Positions 8,206 through 17,135 of a stretch of 64,000 nt of DNA are shown in pieces (positions within the stretch are counted from its first letter, which is position 1; every line of letters starts with the position of its first letter). The translations under genes and the position numbers were made by a program. The stretch covers positions 1-64,000 of the forward strand of contig NZ_BOMI01000064.1 of the NCBI RefSeq assembly GCF_016862115.1, read 5' to 3'. A model generated the notes under the pieces. The model was not told where the DNA came from and did no database searches. It was given only the letters and a program-made list of their open reading frames with translations. The stretch comes from Paractinoplanes deccanensis. GTDB taxonomy: Bacteria; Actinomycetota; Actinomycetes; Mycobacteriales; Micromonosporaceae.

Positions 8206-9473
8206 ACGCCGTGGTCCGCCTCCGCGAATGGATCTTCACGCGGGTCAACGGCGCCGAGGGCATCCCGATCCCGGGCCCGCTGGTCGGCGCGGAGCACTTC
8301 GAGCGCGTCTACAACGACCCCGCGGCCGACGGGCGCAGCAAGGGCGCGGGCCTGTCGGACCTGTTCTGGTACTGGCTCGCGCCCGGCCCGCAGATGCATC
8401 AGGAGCACCTCGAGCCGGGCGACCGCTACAAGGCGGTCTCCCGGACGACCCGGCGGGTCCTCGCGATCCCGCACGCCGACGCCGACGCGCGGGTCACCGC
8501 CGCCTGCCGCCGCGTGCTCGGCGAGCTGCCCACCGGCCGGACCAGCCTCGTGCGGCTGCGCGACCTGATGATGCCGATCTGGGCCGAGGTGCACTACGAG
8601 CTGGTCTTCGGCGAGCCGTGCCCGCGCGAGGCCCGCGACCTCGTCGTGGCCAACGCCGACGACGTGGTCAGCGCGCTCAAGGGCACCCGCCCGCGGCGCA
8701 TGGCCCGCCGCGACCGACTCACCCGCTATCTGCTGGGCCGCATCGAGGACGGCACCTGCCCGGTGACGCTGCCGCCCGAGTTCACCGCCCAGGAGACCGC
8801 CTGGTACCTGCAGGGCGCGTTCTTCAACACCGCTGTGGTGCAGATGTCCGAGGCCATGGCGCACATCCTGCTCTGCGCGGCGGCCCACCCGGCCGCCGCG
8901 TCCGAAGTGGACGACGACGCCGCGCTCGACCGGCTCATCGACGAGACGCTGCGCGTGCACCCGCTCTTCGGCATCGCGCACCGCATCACGTCCGCGCCGA
9001 TCGTCGTGGACGAGCGCGTCACGCTGCCCGCGGGCTCGGTGCTGCTCTTCAACTACCTCGCCTACCAGCGCACCGGTCCCGCCGCCGACGACGCGTTCGA
9101 CCCCGGCCGATGGCTCACGGTCACGCGCAAGGAGGCGCACTTCATCCCGTACGGGGTGACGCACAACCGGGCGTGCCCGGCGCGCGGCGTGGCGCCGGTG
9201 ATGCTGCGCGCCGCGACCCGGGAGGTGCTGCGCCGCTACGCCGTCGCGTCCAGCGCCGCGCACACCCGGTCGCTGCCGAGCCGCGGCCCCGCCTACCTGA
9301 CCCCCGCAGGGCTCCCCGGTCCGGGACGGGCCCGGCTGTGCGCCCTGCGCGCCGCCGACCGCTGGCAGGACGCCGGCCGTTCGGTGCTCCAGCTCGTGCT
9401 CGGCACCTGGATGGTGCTCGACGCGCGCCGCCAGCGACTCTGCGCCACCTACTTCGAGGAGGTCAGGCAGTGA
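8202..9473 (+). CDS. Cytochrome P450-like protein with atypical heme loop
   Basis: A 423-residue protein with P450 landmarks: an I-helix-like GAFFNT (residues 205-210), the ExxR pair Glu248-Arg251 in DETLRVHP, the FDPGRW meander at about 299-304, and a heme-ligand candidate Cys325 in FIPYGVTHNRACPARG. The usual loop is FGxGxRxCxG; here the Gly before Arg is replaced and the spacing is FxxxG-x5-R-x-C, close to a class seen in some bacterial P450s that are not well studied. The GTG at 8202 overlaps the preceding stop (GTGA). A C-terminal ~75-residue part after the heme loop is longer than usual. Ferredoxin and ferredoxin reductase genes are absent from the cluster. Confidence 0.75.
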   Translation: MNAVVRLREWIFTRVNGAEGIPIPGPLVGAEHFERVYNDPAADGRSKGAGLSDLFWYWLAPGPQMHQEHLEPGDRYKAVSRTTRRVLAIPHADADARVTAACRRVLGELPTGRTSLVRLRDLMMPIWAEVHYELVFGEPCPREARDLVVANADDVVSALKGTRPRRMARRDRLTRYLLGRIEDGTCPVTLPPEFTAQETAWYLQGAFFNTAVVQMSEAMAHILLCAAAHPAAASEVDDDAALDRLIDETLRVHPLFGIAHRITSAPIVVDERVTLPAGSVLLFNYLAYQRTGPAADDAFDPGRWLTVTRKEAHFIPYGVTHNRACPARGVAPVMLRAATREVLRRYAVASSAAHTRSLPSRGPAYLTPAGLPGPGRARLCALRAADRWQDAGRSVLQLVLGTWMVLDARRQRLCATYFEEVRQ

Positions 9474-10738
9474 CACCCACCGAGTTGGCACCCCGGTTCT
9501 TCATCGCCGTCGCCGTCATCCTGCTCTTCTGCCGCCTGGTGTCCTGGCTGCTCGGCAAGGGCGGCCAGCCACCCGTGGTCAGCGAGATGCTCGCCGGGGT
9601 GATGCTCGGCCCGTCACTGCTCGGCCTGCTGCTGCCGGGCGTGCAGGACGCGCTCTTCCCGGCCGAGCTCTATCCCGTGCTGTACGTGGTCGGGCAGATC
9701 GGGCTGGTGCTGTTCATGTTCCAGGCCGGGTACGCCTTCACCAGCCACCGCGTGCCCCGGCTGGCCGGGACGGCGGGCGCCGTCTCGCTCGCCGGCGTCC
9801 TGGTCCCGTTCGCGCTCGGCGCCGCGCTGGTGCTGGTGACCGCCTCCGGCGTGTCGATCCGGGCCGAGGGCACCTCGCTCGGCGTCTCGGCCGCGTTCGT
9901 CGGGGTGGCGCTGGCCATCACGGCGTTCCCGATGCTGGCCCGCATCATCACCGAGGGCGGCCATTTCGGCACTCGGCACGGCTCGCTCGCGATGGCCAGC
10001 GGCGCCATCGACGACATGGTCGCGTGGATCGCGCTCGCCGTGGTCCTGGCGGTCTCGTCGGGCGACGCGGGCACGGCGTTCCTCACGGCCGGCGGCACGG
10101 TCCTGTTCGGCGCGATCCTGTGGTTCGCCGGGCGCCCCGCCACCCGCTGGCTGATGACCTCGGACCGGCTCGACGACCGCGGCCGCCTGCTCGGCACGGT
10201 GGCCCTGCTCTTCCTGGTCGCCTGGTACACCGACGAGATCGGCCTGTACGCCGTCTTCGGCGCCTTCGCGGCCGGCGTGGTGATGCCCCGCAACGAGCAC
10301 ACCGAGAAGACGGTCGACACGCTGACACCGGTGGCGACCACGGTGCTGGTGCCGCTGTTCTTCACGTTCTCCGGCCTGCGCACCGAGTTCGCCCTGCTGG
10401 GCGACCCGGCCGTGCTGCTGTTCGCTGTGGCCTGCGTCGCGGTGGCGATCGCCGGCAAGTTCGGCGCCTGCTGGGCCGCCGCCCGCCTGCGAGGCGAGCC
10501 CAACGGGGTGGCGCTGCGCGTCGGCTCGCTGATGAACGCGCGCGGGCTCATGCAGCTGATCGCCCTGAACGTCGGCCTGGAGGCGGGCATCGTGAACACG
10601 TCGCTGTTCACCGTGCTGGTGCTGGTCGCCCTCGTGACGACCCTGATGACCACGCCTATGCTCCGCTTCCTCGAGTGGCGCGACGGCCGCCGGCGGCCCG
10701 TCCCCGAGCCGGCACCCGTGGCCGAGCTCGCGGCCTGA
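9470..10738 (+). CDS. Kef-type cation/proton antiporter family membrane protein
   Basis: A 422-residue integral membrane protein with about 12 hydrophobic segments and Na+/H+ exchanger (CPA2/KefB) family signatures: [19 protein letters not shown] near the N-terminus, [13 protein letters not shown], and the [13 protein letters not shown] segment carrying the Asp-Asp expected for ion binding. No C-terminal TrkA-N regulatory domain is attached. GTG at 9470 overlaps the P450-like stop, making it the last gene of the rightward cluster operon. Such antiporter-like proteins sit at the end of several actinomycete biosynthetic clusters, where export or pH/ion balance is suspected; its role here is inferred from position only. 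Confidence 0.83.
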   Translation: MTPTELAPRFFIAVAVILLFCRLVSWLLGKGGQPPVVSEMLAGVMLGPSLLGLLLPGVQDALFPAELYPVLYVVGQIGLVLFMFQAGYAFTSHRVPRLAGTAGAVSLAGVLVPFALGAALVLVTASGVSIRAEGTSLGVSAAFVGVALAITAFPMLARIITEGGHFGTRHGSLAMASGAIDDMVAWIALAVVLAVSSGDAGTAFLTAGGTVLFGAILWFAGRPATRWLMTSDRLDDRGRLLGTVALLFLVAWYTDEIGLYAVFGAFAAGVVMPRNEHTEKTVDTLTPVATTVLVPLFFTFSGLRTEFALLGDPAVLLFAVACVAVAIAGKFGACWAAARLRGEPNGVALRVGSLMNARGLMQLIALNVGLEAGIVNTSLFTVLVLVALVTTLMTTPMLRFLEWRDGRRRPVPEPAPVAELAA

Positions 10739-10914
10739 CGCCGCCTCGGCCCCGTTGCGCCACCCCGTCCACACCGGCGGGCCTCAGCCCACGCGCGGCA
10801 AGGAGGGGCGAGGCGGCGGGAGGCGCCACCACCGGAAGCCGGCCGCGCGAACCGAATGTTGTAATCGCAAATTTCGTCTAGTCAGCGACCGATGGGATAT
10901 GTCATGGTCAATCG

Positions 10915-11589
10915 GTGCGAGGCGGACGATCCCCCCGGCTTCTGCTCGTCGAGGACGACGCGGAGCTGAGCGAAATGCTCACCGACGTCCTGCGGGACGA
11001 CGGCTACGAGGTCGACCGGGCTGCCGACGGGCAGCGTGGGCTGCACCTCGGCCTGACCCGGCCGTACGACGTGATGGTCATCGATCGTTTGTTACCCGCG
11101 CTCGACGGGCTCGACCTGCTTGCCCGGCTGCGGGCCCGGGCCGTGCCCGCCCGGGCGCTCGTGCTCACCGCGCTCGGCACGGTCGGCGACCGCATCGCCG
11201 GGCTGGATGCGGGCGCCGACGACTACCTGGGCAAGCCCTTCGACCTCGACGAGCTCAGCGCCCGGCTGCGGGCCCTCTGCCGGCGCACCGCCGAGCCGGC
11301 GGACGTGCTGCGGATCGACGGCGGAGGGCTGCTCGACCTGGCGCTGCGCGACGTCGTGCTGCCGGACGGCGGGCGGGTGGCGCTCTCCGCCCGCGAGTTC
11401 GAGCTGCTGCGGGTGCTGGCCTCGCGCCCGCACAACGTGCACTCCCGCTCCCAGCTGCGCAGCCGGGTCTTCGACGAGGCGGCCGCGGCGTCCATCGTGG
11501 ACACGTACGTCTACTACCTGCGCCGCAAGCTGGGCCGCGCCGTGGTGCGCACCGTCCACGGCCTCGGCTATCGGCTGGGCAGCCTGTGA
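10915..11589 (+). CDS. OmpR/PhoB-family response regulator
   Basis: A 224-residue two-domain regulator. The receiver domain (about 8-120) has the acidic pocket EDD at 13-15, phospho-acceptor Asp57 in VMVIDRLLP, the Thr in VLTALG and Lys in GKPFDLDEL. The C-terminal winged helix (about 130-222) shows the [13 protein letters not shown] and [10 protein letters not shown] helices used to bind direct-repeat DNA. The GTG start at 10915 is chosen because it precedes a standard N-terminus; the 176-bp region before it is relatively AT-rich and probably holds the promoter. It overlaps the kinase gene by four bases. Confidence 0.9.
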   Translation: MRGGRSPRLLLVEDDAELSEMLTDVLRDDGYEVDRAADGQRGLHLGLTRPYDVMVIDRLLPALDGLDLLARLRARAVPARALVLTALGTVGDRIAGLDAGADDYLGKPFDLDELSARLRALCRRTAEPADVLRIDGGGLLDLALRDVVLPDGGRVALSAREFELLRVLASRPHNVHSRSQLRSRVFDEAAAASIVDTYVYYLRRKLGRAVVRTVHGLGYRLGSL

Positions 11590-12848
11590 CCGGCACCGAG
11601 CGCGCCCTCGTGCGCCGCGCCCGCCTGCGCATGGGCCTGTTCGTCGGGCTGGCGGTCGGCGTCCTGCTCACGTTGGTCGGCGGGGTGGCGTACGCGACGC
11701 TGGTGCACAACCAGGAGCGCCAGATCCAGCGCGAGCTGGCCTGGGGCGCCGCGCACGGCACCGTCTCCGGCCCGGTCGGCTGCAACTGGATCATCACGCT
11801 GGCGGCGGGCCGGGTCAGCGCGGGCCCCGTCGCTCTCCCGGCCGGCTTCCCGCTGCGCGCCGCCCTCGACCGGGTGGCCGCCGGCGGCGAGCGCGAGATC
11901 ACCACCGTCGCCCGCAACGGGACGACCTATCACGTGCGGACCGAAGCCACCGGCCGCGGCGTCGTGCAGGTCGTCTTCGACGCTCGATACCAGCTCGCCG
12001 ACCGCCGCCACCTGCTGTGGGCGTTCGCCGTCGCGGCGCTCGTCGGGCTGATCGCCGCCACCGCGACCGGTGCCCTGGTGGCGCAGCGCTCGGTCGCGCC
12101 GCTGGCCGAGGCCCTGTCCCGGCAGCGCCGTTTCGTCGCGGACGCCAGCCACGAGCTGCGCACCCCGATCGCGCAGGTGCACACCCGCGCCCAGCTGCTC
12201 GCCCGCCGCGCGCCCTCGCACGACCTGGAACGGCTCATCGGCACCACCCGCCAGCTCGGCGAGATCGTCGACGAGCTGCTGCTCTCGGCCCGGCTCGCCG
12301 CCGACCCGCAGCACCGCCCGGCGGCCGTGCCCGTCGACCTGACCGCGCTCGCCTCGGCCGCCGTGGCCGGGGAGGCCGACCGCGCCGCCGAACGCGACGT
12401 GGCGGTCACGCTGGCCACGCCGGGCGGGCCGGTGCGCGTGGCGGGCGTCGAGTCCGCGCTGCGGCGGGTCGTCTGCGAGCTGCTCGCCAACGCCCTCACC
12501 CACACTCCCGCCGGCGGGCGCATCACGGTGACCGTGCGGACCGCCCGCGACCTCGCCGAGCTGGTGGTCGCCGACACCGGCGACGGCTTCGACCCGGCCG
12601 ACGCCGAACGCCTCTTCGACCGCTTCCACCGCGGCGCGGGCGCCGGCGACCGCCGCTTCGGGCTGGGGCTGGCGCTGCTCCAGGAGGTCGTGACCGGCCA
12701 CGGCGGGACCATCGTCGCGGAGGGCCGGCCCGGCCTGGGCGCGACCTTCACCGTACGGCTGCCCGCCTTGGCCGACGGCCGCTCGCTCACACCGTCGCGG
12801 CGGCTGTTCCCCGTCCATCCGCGCCGGGACTTCGCGTGGCGCCGGTGA
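11586..12848 (+). CDS. Two-component sensor histidine kinase
   Basis: A 420-residue membrane kinase: TM1 at about 15-38, a roughly 100-residue extracytoplasmic loop, TM2 at about 145-168, then HisKA with the phospho-His in [10 protein letters not shown] (about residue 189) and an HATPase domain with N box [11 protein letters not shown]1 DTGDGFD and G2 FGLGLAL. A HAMP linker is hardly recognisable. It is translationally coupled (GTGA) to the response regulator. Its 3' end overlaps the convergent methyltransferase remnant by 62 bases. The signal it senses is unknown; whether it controls the adjacent lyase cluster or the antiporter is open. Confidence 0.88.
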   Translation: MTGTERALVRRARLRMGLFVGLAVGVLLTLVGGVAYATLVHNQERQIQRELAWGAAHGTVSGPVGCNWIITLAAGRVSAGPVALPAGFPLRAALDRVAAGGEREITTVARNGTTYHVRTEATGRGVVQVVFDARYQLADRRHLLWAFAVAALVGLIAATATGALVAQRSVAPLAEALSRQRRFVADASHELRTPIAQVHTRAQLLARRAPSHDLERLIGTTRQLGEIVDELLLSARLAADPQHRPAAVPVDLTALASAAVAGEADRAAERDVAVTLATPGGPVRVAGVESALRRVVCELLANALTHTPAGGRITVTVRTARDLAELVVADTGDGFDPADAERLFDRFHRGAGAGDRRFGLGLALLQEVVTGHGGTIVAEGRPGLGATFTVRLPALADGRSLTPSRRLFPVHPRRDFAWRR

Positions 12849-13516
12849 GCTCGAGGTCCCACACGATCAGCGCCGGGTGACCGTCGCGGGCGGCGTTCGC
12901 GGCGGCGGGCACCCACGGGTGCAGCAGCCACACGTCCGGCGGCACCCCCGGGTCCTCGGGCGTCTCACCGGGCAGCACCGTCGGCCGGGGCCGTTGCGGC
13001 TCCTCGCAGGCCCGGATGGCGAAGCCGTGCTCGATCGACGCCCGCACGTAGTCCCCGGTCGGATGACACCAGTTGCGGACGTAGCCGTAGCCGCCGCGCC
13101 GGTCGTGCTTGACGATCGGGTAGAGCGGCGAGCCGAGGAAGTGGCCGCGCGTGTCGGCGATGAGCAGATGACCGCCGGGCCGCAGCACGCGGGCCGCCTC
13201 GGCGAAGAACGGGCCGACGTGCTCGGCGTGGGACAGCGCGAGCGTGCAGACCATGTGATCGGCGGACCCGTCCGCGAGCGGCAGGGCGGTGTATCTCGCC
13301 CGGGCGAAGGTGGCCCCGGGAACGTTACGGCGCGCCCTCGCGAGCATCCCCGGTGACAGGTCGAAGCCGTGCACCCGATGGCCCCGCGCGACCAGCTCCC
13401 GGCTCGGCGAACCGGGCGTGCGTGAACTCCCGCCCGTGCTCCCCGGCGAAGGCGCGCAGCAGGGCCACACCCTCGAGCCCGAGCAGGTACGCCAGCGGGT
13501 GCTGATAGATCGTCAC
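12787..13516 (-). pseudogene. SAM-dependent methyltransferase, internally deleted and frameshifted
   Basis: The first ~28 codons from the GTG at 13516 encode a standard family start (TIYQHPLAYLLGLEG, then EHGREFTHARFAE). The C-terminal part, in another frame, continues ELVARGHRVHGFDLSPGMLARARRNVPGATF and later VLRPGGHLLIADTRG, both typical class I methyltransferase motifs II and post-III. Between them, near 13405-13412, the roughly 80 residues that should carry SAM-binding motif I (the DAACGTGR-type loop) are missing and the frame changes. Thus both a deletion and a frameshift inactivate it. The start overlaps the upstream phosphodiesterase stop (GTGA), so it was once the second gene of that operon. 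A sequencing error could explain a frameshift but not the missing domain. Confidence 0.8.
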
Positions 13517-14304
13517 GGCTTCCGGTCCCAGTCGAGGTCCGCCACGACCGCGAAGTGGTCGGACGGGTGGAGACCGTCGATCGGCTGGTCCCCGGCGAGG
13601 AAGGCGCGCTCGACCGTCAGCCCGCCGCCATGGGCGAGCACGTGGTCGATGCGGCGGTCGATCTGCTTGACCGCCTTCAGCGGCGCCTGCGGCACCGCGG
13701 AGCTCAGCGTCACCGCCGCCGGATCGCCGCCGCCCGCCGGCCACGCGTCGGCGAGCACCGCGAGCAGCGGCGCCATCTCGGGCTGGTCGACGGAGGCGTT
13801 GAGGTCGCCGAGCACCACCGCCGGCAGGTCGCTCGCGGCGGCCAGCTCCGCGACGGCGCGCGCCTGGGCGAGCTGGTCCTGGGCGAACCAGGTCTCCCAT
13901 TCCAGGCAGGTGACGATGACGCGGAACGGGGCGCCGGGGCGGTCGAGGATCGCGGAGATCGCGGTGGGCGGCGGCCCGGTGCGCTGCGGGTGGGGCAGCT
14001 CGTGCACGGTGCGGCCGGTGATCGGCCAGCGGCTGACCAGCCCGACGCCCATCTGCACCCCGGCCTGCGAGGGCTCCTCCGGCGGATGGGGCACCGGCGG
14101 GATCGAGGTGGGGGCGAACGTCGCGTCGAAACCGCCCAGGCGCTCCGCGAGGAGCCGCGGCTGGGTGGTGCCGTCGCCGGCCCAGGTCTCGCAGAGACCG
14201 ACCACGTCGGGTTGCACGGCGAGAAGAGTCGCCACGATGCCGTCCTCGCGCTCACGCCACGCGCCGCCGAAGCGCCACCACACGTTCCACGTCATGATCC
14301 GCAT
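13513..14304 (-). CDS. Endonuclease/exonuclease/phosphatase (EEP) family protein
   Basis: A 263-residue protein of the metal-dependent EEP fold that hydrolyses phosphodiester or phosphomonoester bonds in nucleic acids, phospholipids or inositides. It starts MRIMTWNVWW (the conserved Asn of the TWNV motif), has GLCETW (metal-binding Glu), GDLNAS mid-protein and ends GLHPSDHFAVVADL (the catalytic Asp-His pair). No signal peptide. ATG at 14304 is preferred over a TTG one codon earlier. Its stop overlaps the start of the methyltransferase remnant. Substrate not predictable. Confidence 0.86.
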   Translation of the reverse strand: MRIMTWNVWWRFGGAWREREDGIVATLLAVQPDVVGLCETWAGDGTTQPRLLAERLGGFDATFAPTSIPPVPHPPEEPSQAGVQMGVGLVSRWPITGRTVHELPHPQRTGPPPTAISAILDRPGAPFRVIVTCLEWETWFAQDQLAQARAVAELAAASDLPAVVLGDLNASVDQPEMAPLLAVLADAWPAGGGDPAAVTLSSAVPQAPLKAVKQIDRRIDHVLAHGGGLTVERAFLAGDQPIDGLHPSDHFAVVADLDWDRKP

Positions 14305-14343
14305 CAATGCGATGCTAGCCGCACGGACGGGACCGCGCAGGGC

Positions 14344-14565
14344 TCAGGACCGGCGGCGGAACCAGCCCCGGTTGCGCGGGATCTTGCGCCCGGCCTCGCA
14401 TTGCTTGCATTGCGGCGCGAGGGTCAGCTGATCGGCCAGGAGGGCGGAGTGGGAACGGCAGATGCGCCGCCCGCAGTCCGCACAGCGCCGATGCGTCACC
14501 ACATTGCACTTCGCGCCCGAGCTGAGGGGAAGCTCGCAACCCAGCACAATCAGTGATCTCGTCAC
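14344..14565 (-). CDS. Small zinc-ribbon-like hypothetical protein
   Basis: A 73-residue basic protein. A Cys-rich central part reads CADCGRRIC, then HSALLADQ, then CKQC, giving two CxxC-type knuckles with an intervening His that could bind zinc. The end KIPRNRGWFRRRS is strongly basic. GTG at 14565 is chosen because the protein then starts VTRSLIVLG in good codon context; longer starts up to 14622 are possible. It lies 39 bases downstream of the EEP gene start on the same strand but upstream of it in transcription order. No function recognised. Confidence 0.55.
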   Translation of the reverse strand: MTRSLIVLGCELPLSSGAKCNVVTHRRCADCGRRICRSHSALLADQLTLAPQCKQCEAGRKIPRNRGWFRRRS

Positions 14566-14689
14566 AGAGCGCAGTCTGCCAGGTCGAAAAGCCCGGGTCC
14601 ACCACCTTTGCAATCCGGTCACACGCGTGCAATCGCATCCAGGGCCACCACTGTCCCCGCACGAGATCGCGAGACCATAGAGTGGGACG

Positions 14690-15136
14690 GTGAACGACTC
14701 TCTGGAGCTCGCGCGGCAGATGACGATCCTCGGCGCGCTCGGCCGGGTGCTGCGCCGGGCGGTGCGGCGGGTCGCGTCGGTCGACCGGCTGTCGATGGCT
14801 CAGGTCGAGGTGCTGCGCACCGTCGAGGCCAACCCCGGCATCGGCACCCGGGCGGCGGCCGAACTCCTCCAGCTGGTCCCGAACACGGTGTCGACGATCA
14901 TCGGCGAGCTGGTGACGGCGGGGCTCCTCACCCGCGTACGGGATGAGGGAGATCGGCGTGTCGCCCGGCTGAACCTGACCGCCCAGGGTGAGAAACACCT
15001 GGCCTCGTGGGGTGAGACCCAGGACGCGGTGCTCGCCGCCGCGCTGGAGCGGCTGGACGAGGCCGATCGCCGGGCCGTCCGTGACGCCCTGCCCGCGGTG
15101 CGTCGCCTGCTGACGGTCCTGGAGAGTTCTTCTTAG
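14690..15136 (+). CDS. MarR-family transcriptional regulator
   Basis: A 148-residue winged-helix repressor: LSMAQVEVLRTVEANPGIGTRAAAELLQLVPNTVSTIIGELV forms the helix-turn-helix and the wing carries the MarR hallmark RDEGDRRVARLNLTAQG. It is monocistronic or first in line with the downstream reductase and FMN-binding genes. A palindrome 13 bases beyond its stop (15149-15162) is a likely binding site, implying control of the reductase. Ligand unknown. Confidence 0.88.
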   Translation: MNDSLELARQMTILGALGRVLRRAVRRVASVDRLSMAQVEVLRTVEANPGIGTRAAAELLQLVPNTVSTIIGELVTAGLLTRVRDEGDRRVARLNLTAQGEKHLASWGETQDAVLAAALERLDEADRRAVRDALPAVRRLLTVLESSS

Positions 15137-15148
15137 GGAGCTCTTAGT

Positions 15149-15162
15149 CTCAATTACTTGAG
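15149..15162. promoter_or_regulatory. Candidate MarR operator CTCAATTACTTGAG
   Basis: A perfect 5-bp inverted repeat (CTCAA/TTGAG) with a 4-base AT-rich centre, of the TCAA-N4-TTGA type bound by many MarR proteins, lies just upstream of the transmembrane reductase gene and downstream of the MarR gene. Confidence 0.5.
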
Positions 15163-15191
15163 GCTTCATGTACTTGGGTCATGGTGGGATC

Positions 15192-16598
15192 ATGACGATC
15201 ACGGCCAGACCCGGCGCCGGCCGCAAGGCGCCACCCGTTTCCGGGCCTTCCGCGACGCCACGCTGGTGGGCGGATGCCGTCGGCGTCGTCGCCGGCGCCA
15301 CCCTGCTCGTCGTCACCGCACTCTGGGTGAGCCACGGCGGGTTGCAGTCCGTGGGGAACGGCGGCCCCGGCGCGATCTCGTCCATCGGCCGCCTCTTCGG
15401 TCTCTGGGCCTCCGACCTGCTGCTCCTGCAGGTGCTGACGATGGCCCGCGTCCCGTTCGCCGAGCGCGCCTTCGGTCAGGACACGCTCGCCCGCTGGCAC
15501 CGCTGGTCCGGCTTCACGTCGTTCTGGATGATGGTCGCGCACATCGTGCTGATCACCATCGGCTACGCCGGTACCGCCCGGAACAACCCGTTCGCCCAGT
15601 TCTGGACCATGATCTGGAACTTCCCGGGCATGCTCCTCGCCGCCGCCGGCACCCTCGCGCTGATCATGGTGGTGGTCACCTCGATCCGCGCCGCGCGCCG
15701 CCGCCTCCGGTACGAGTCGTGGCACCTGCTGCACCTCTACGCCTACCTCGGCGCCGGCCTCGCCCTGCCGCACCAGCTCTGGTCGGGCTCCGACTTCGCC
15801 GGCTCCGGCTGGGCCGCCACGTACTGGTGGACGCTGTGGGGTGTGGCCGCCGGCTCGGTCCTGCTCTTCCGCCTCGGCCTGCCGCTGCTGCGCAACCGCC
15901 GCCACCGCCTGGTCGTCGACCGGGTCGTCACCGAGGGCCCCGGCATGACGTCGGTGTACCTCACCGGGCGTGACCTCGATCGCCTGCCCGCCCGCGCCGG
16001 CCAGTTCTTCCAGTGGCGCTTCCTCGACGGGCCCGGCTGGACCCGCTCGCACCCGTTCTCGCTGTCGGCCGCGCCCGACGGCGACCAGCTGCGCATCACC
16101 GTCAAGGACAGCGGCGACGGCAGCTCCCGCGTCGCCACCCTCAAGCGGGGCACCCGCGTCCTCGTGGAAGGCCCCTACGGCAAGCTCACCGGCGAGTCGT
16201 ACCACGGCGGTCCGCTGGTCCTGCTCGCCTGCGGCATCGGCATCACCCCGCTGCTGTCGCTGCTGGGCGAGCTTCCCTACGCTCCCGGCGAGGCCACCCT
16301 GATCTATCGGGTACGGAGTGCGGACGAGATCGCCTTCCGCCCGGAACTGGAGTGGTTCGCGCAGAAGCGGGGCGTGCGGGTCACCTATCTGGTGGGGCCC
16401 CGCGCCGCCGACGGATCGTGGCTGCCGGCCGGCCACCGCGACACGGACGTCGACGCCCTGCGCCGGCTGGCGCCGTCCGTGGCCGAGGCGGAGGTCTACC
16501 TCTGCGGGCCCGGCGCCTGGACACAGGCCGCCCACAGCGCCGCCCGCGCGGCCGGGGCGCCCGCCGCCCGCCTGCACACCGAACTCTTCTCCTGGTAA
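15192..16598 (+). CDS. Transmembrane ferric-reductase-like NAD(P)H oxidoreductase
   Basis: A 468-residue heme- and flavin-containing membrane reductase. The N-terminal half has about six membrane helices with two His pairs spaced 13 residues apart (WHRWSGFTSFWMMVAH; LLHLYAYLGAGLALPH), as in ferric reductases/NADPH oxidases. The C-terminal half is a ferredoxin-NADP+ reductase module: FAD site RSHPFSLSAAP, pyrophosphate loop ACGIGITPLLSLL, and terminal CGPGAW plus aromatic end ELFSW. It should move electrons from cytoplasmic NAD(P)H to the outer face of the membrane. ATG at 15192 is preferred; ATG at 15168 adds eight residues but abuts the proposed operator. Thirteen bases separate it from the FMN-binding gene, a natural extracytoplasmic partner. 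Confidence 0.88.
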   Translation: MTITARPGAGRKAPPVSGPSATPRWWADAVGVVAGATLLVVTALWVSHGGLQSVGNGGPGAISSIGRLFGLWASDLLLLQVLTMARVPFAERAFGQDTLARWHRWSGFTSFWMMVAHIVLITIGYAGTARNNPFAQFWTMIWNFPGMLLAAAGTLALIMVVVTSIRAARRRLRYESWHLLHLYAYLGAGLALPHQLWSGSDFAGSGWAATYWWTLWGVAAGSVLLFRLGLPLLRNRRHRLVVDRVVTEGPGMTSVYLTGRDLDRLPARAGQFFQWRFLDGPGWTRSHPFSLSAAPDGDQLRITVKDSGDGSSRVATLKRGTRVLVEGPYGKLTGESYHGGPLVLLACGIGITPLLSLLGELPYAPGEATLIYRVRSADEIAFRPELEWFAQKRGVRVTYLVGPRAADGSWLPAGHRDTDVDALRRLAPSVAEAEVYLCGPGAWTQAAHSAARAAGAPAARLHTELFSW

Positions 16599-16611
16599 GC
16601 GAGGAACCCTG

Positions 16612-17079
16612 ATGCGACGGATCACCCTGTGGCTGTTCTCGACGGTGGCGGCGGTCGTGCTGCTGTTCAGCTATCGCACCAGCACCAACAGCCCGGCCAC
16701 GCCGGCCGCCGCGGAGGCGCCCCTGCCGGAGCCGGCCGCGGCCGGAAGCACGCCGCCTTCCTCGGCGGCGGCCGGCTCCGGCTCGGGGAAGGCGAGTGCG
16801 GGGCCGAAGGAATACGACGGCTCGTCGGTGCAGACCCAGTGGGGTCCGCTCCAGGTCCGCATCACGGTCGCCGACGGCAAGATCACCGACATCGCGGCAC
16901 CGACCTCCCCGGCCGACAACCCGGCGGACGCGGGCGTGACCGCCGGCGCCCTGCCCCAGCTGCGCGAACAGGTCCTCGCGGCGCAGAGCGCCTCGATCGA
17001 CGGGGTGTCGGGGGCGACGTTCACCAGCGAGGCCTACAAGCAGTCCCTGCAGGCCGCCCTGGACGCCGCCAAGATCTGA
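16612..17079 (+). CDS. Exported FMN-binding domain protein
   Basis: A 155-residue protein with an N-terminal hydrophobic segment (about 4-22, signal anchor or signal peptide), a Pro/Ala/Ser-rich linker to about residue 62, and a C-terminal FMN_bind domain. The domain ends with DGVSGATFTSEAY, the (S/T)GA(S/T) motif to whose Thr the transferase ApbE attaches FMN covalently in related proteins. A good ribosome site (GCGAGGAAC) precedes the ATG. Together with the upstream reductase it looks like a minimal flavin-based transmembrane electron carrier. An ApbE gene is not present in the surrounding genes, so the transferase would have to be encoded elsewhere. Confidence 0.86.
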   Translation: MRRITLWLFSTVAAVVLLFSYRTSTNSPATPAAAEAPLPEPAAAGSTPPSSAAAGSGSGKASAGPKEYDGSSVQTQWGPLQVRITVADGKITDIAAPTSPADNPADAGVTAGALPQLREQVLAAQSASIDGVSGATFTSEAYKQSLQAALDAAKI

Positions 17080-17135
17080 GCCGCTACCGGGCTTCGCGCA
17101 CGCCGGACCGGCGGGGGGAGTAGAACCGAGAAACG

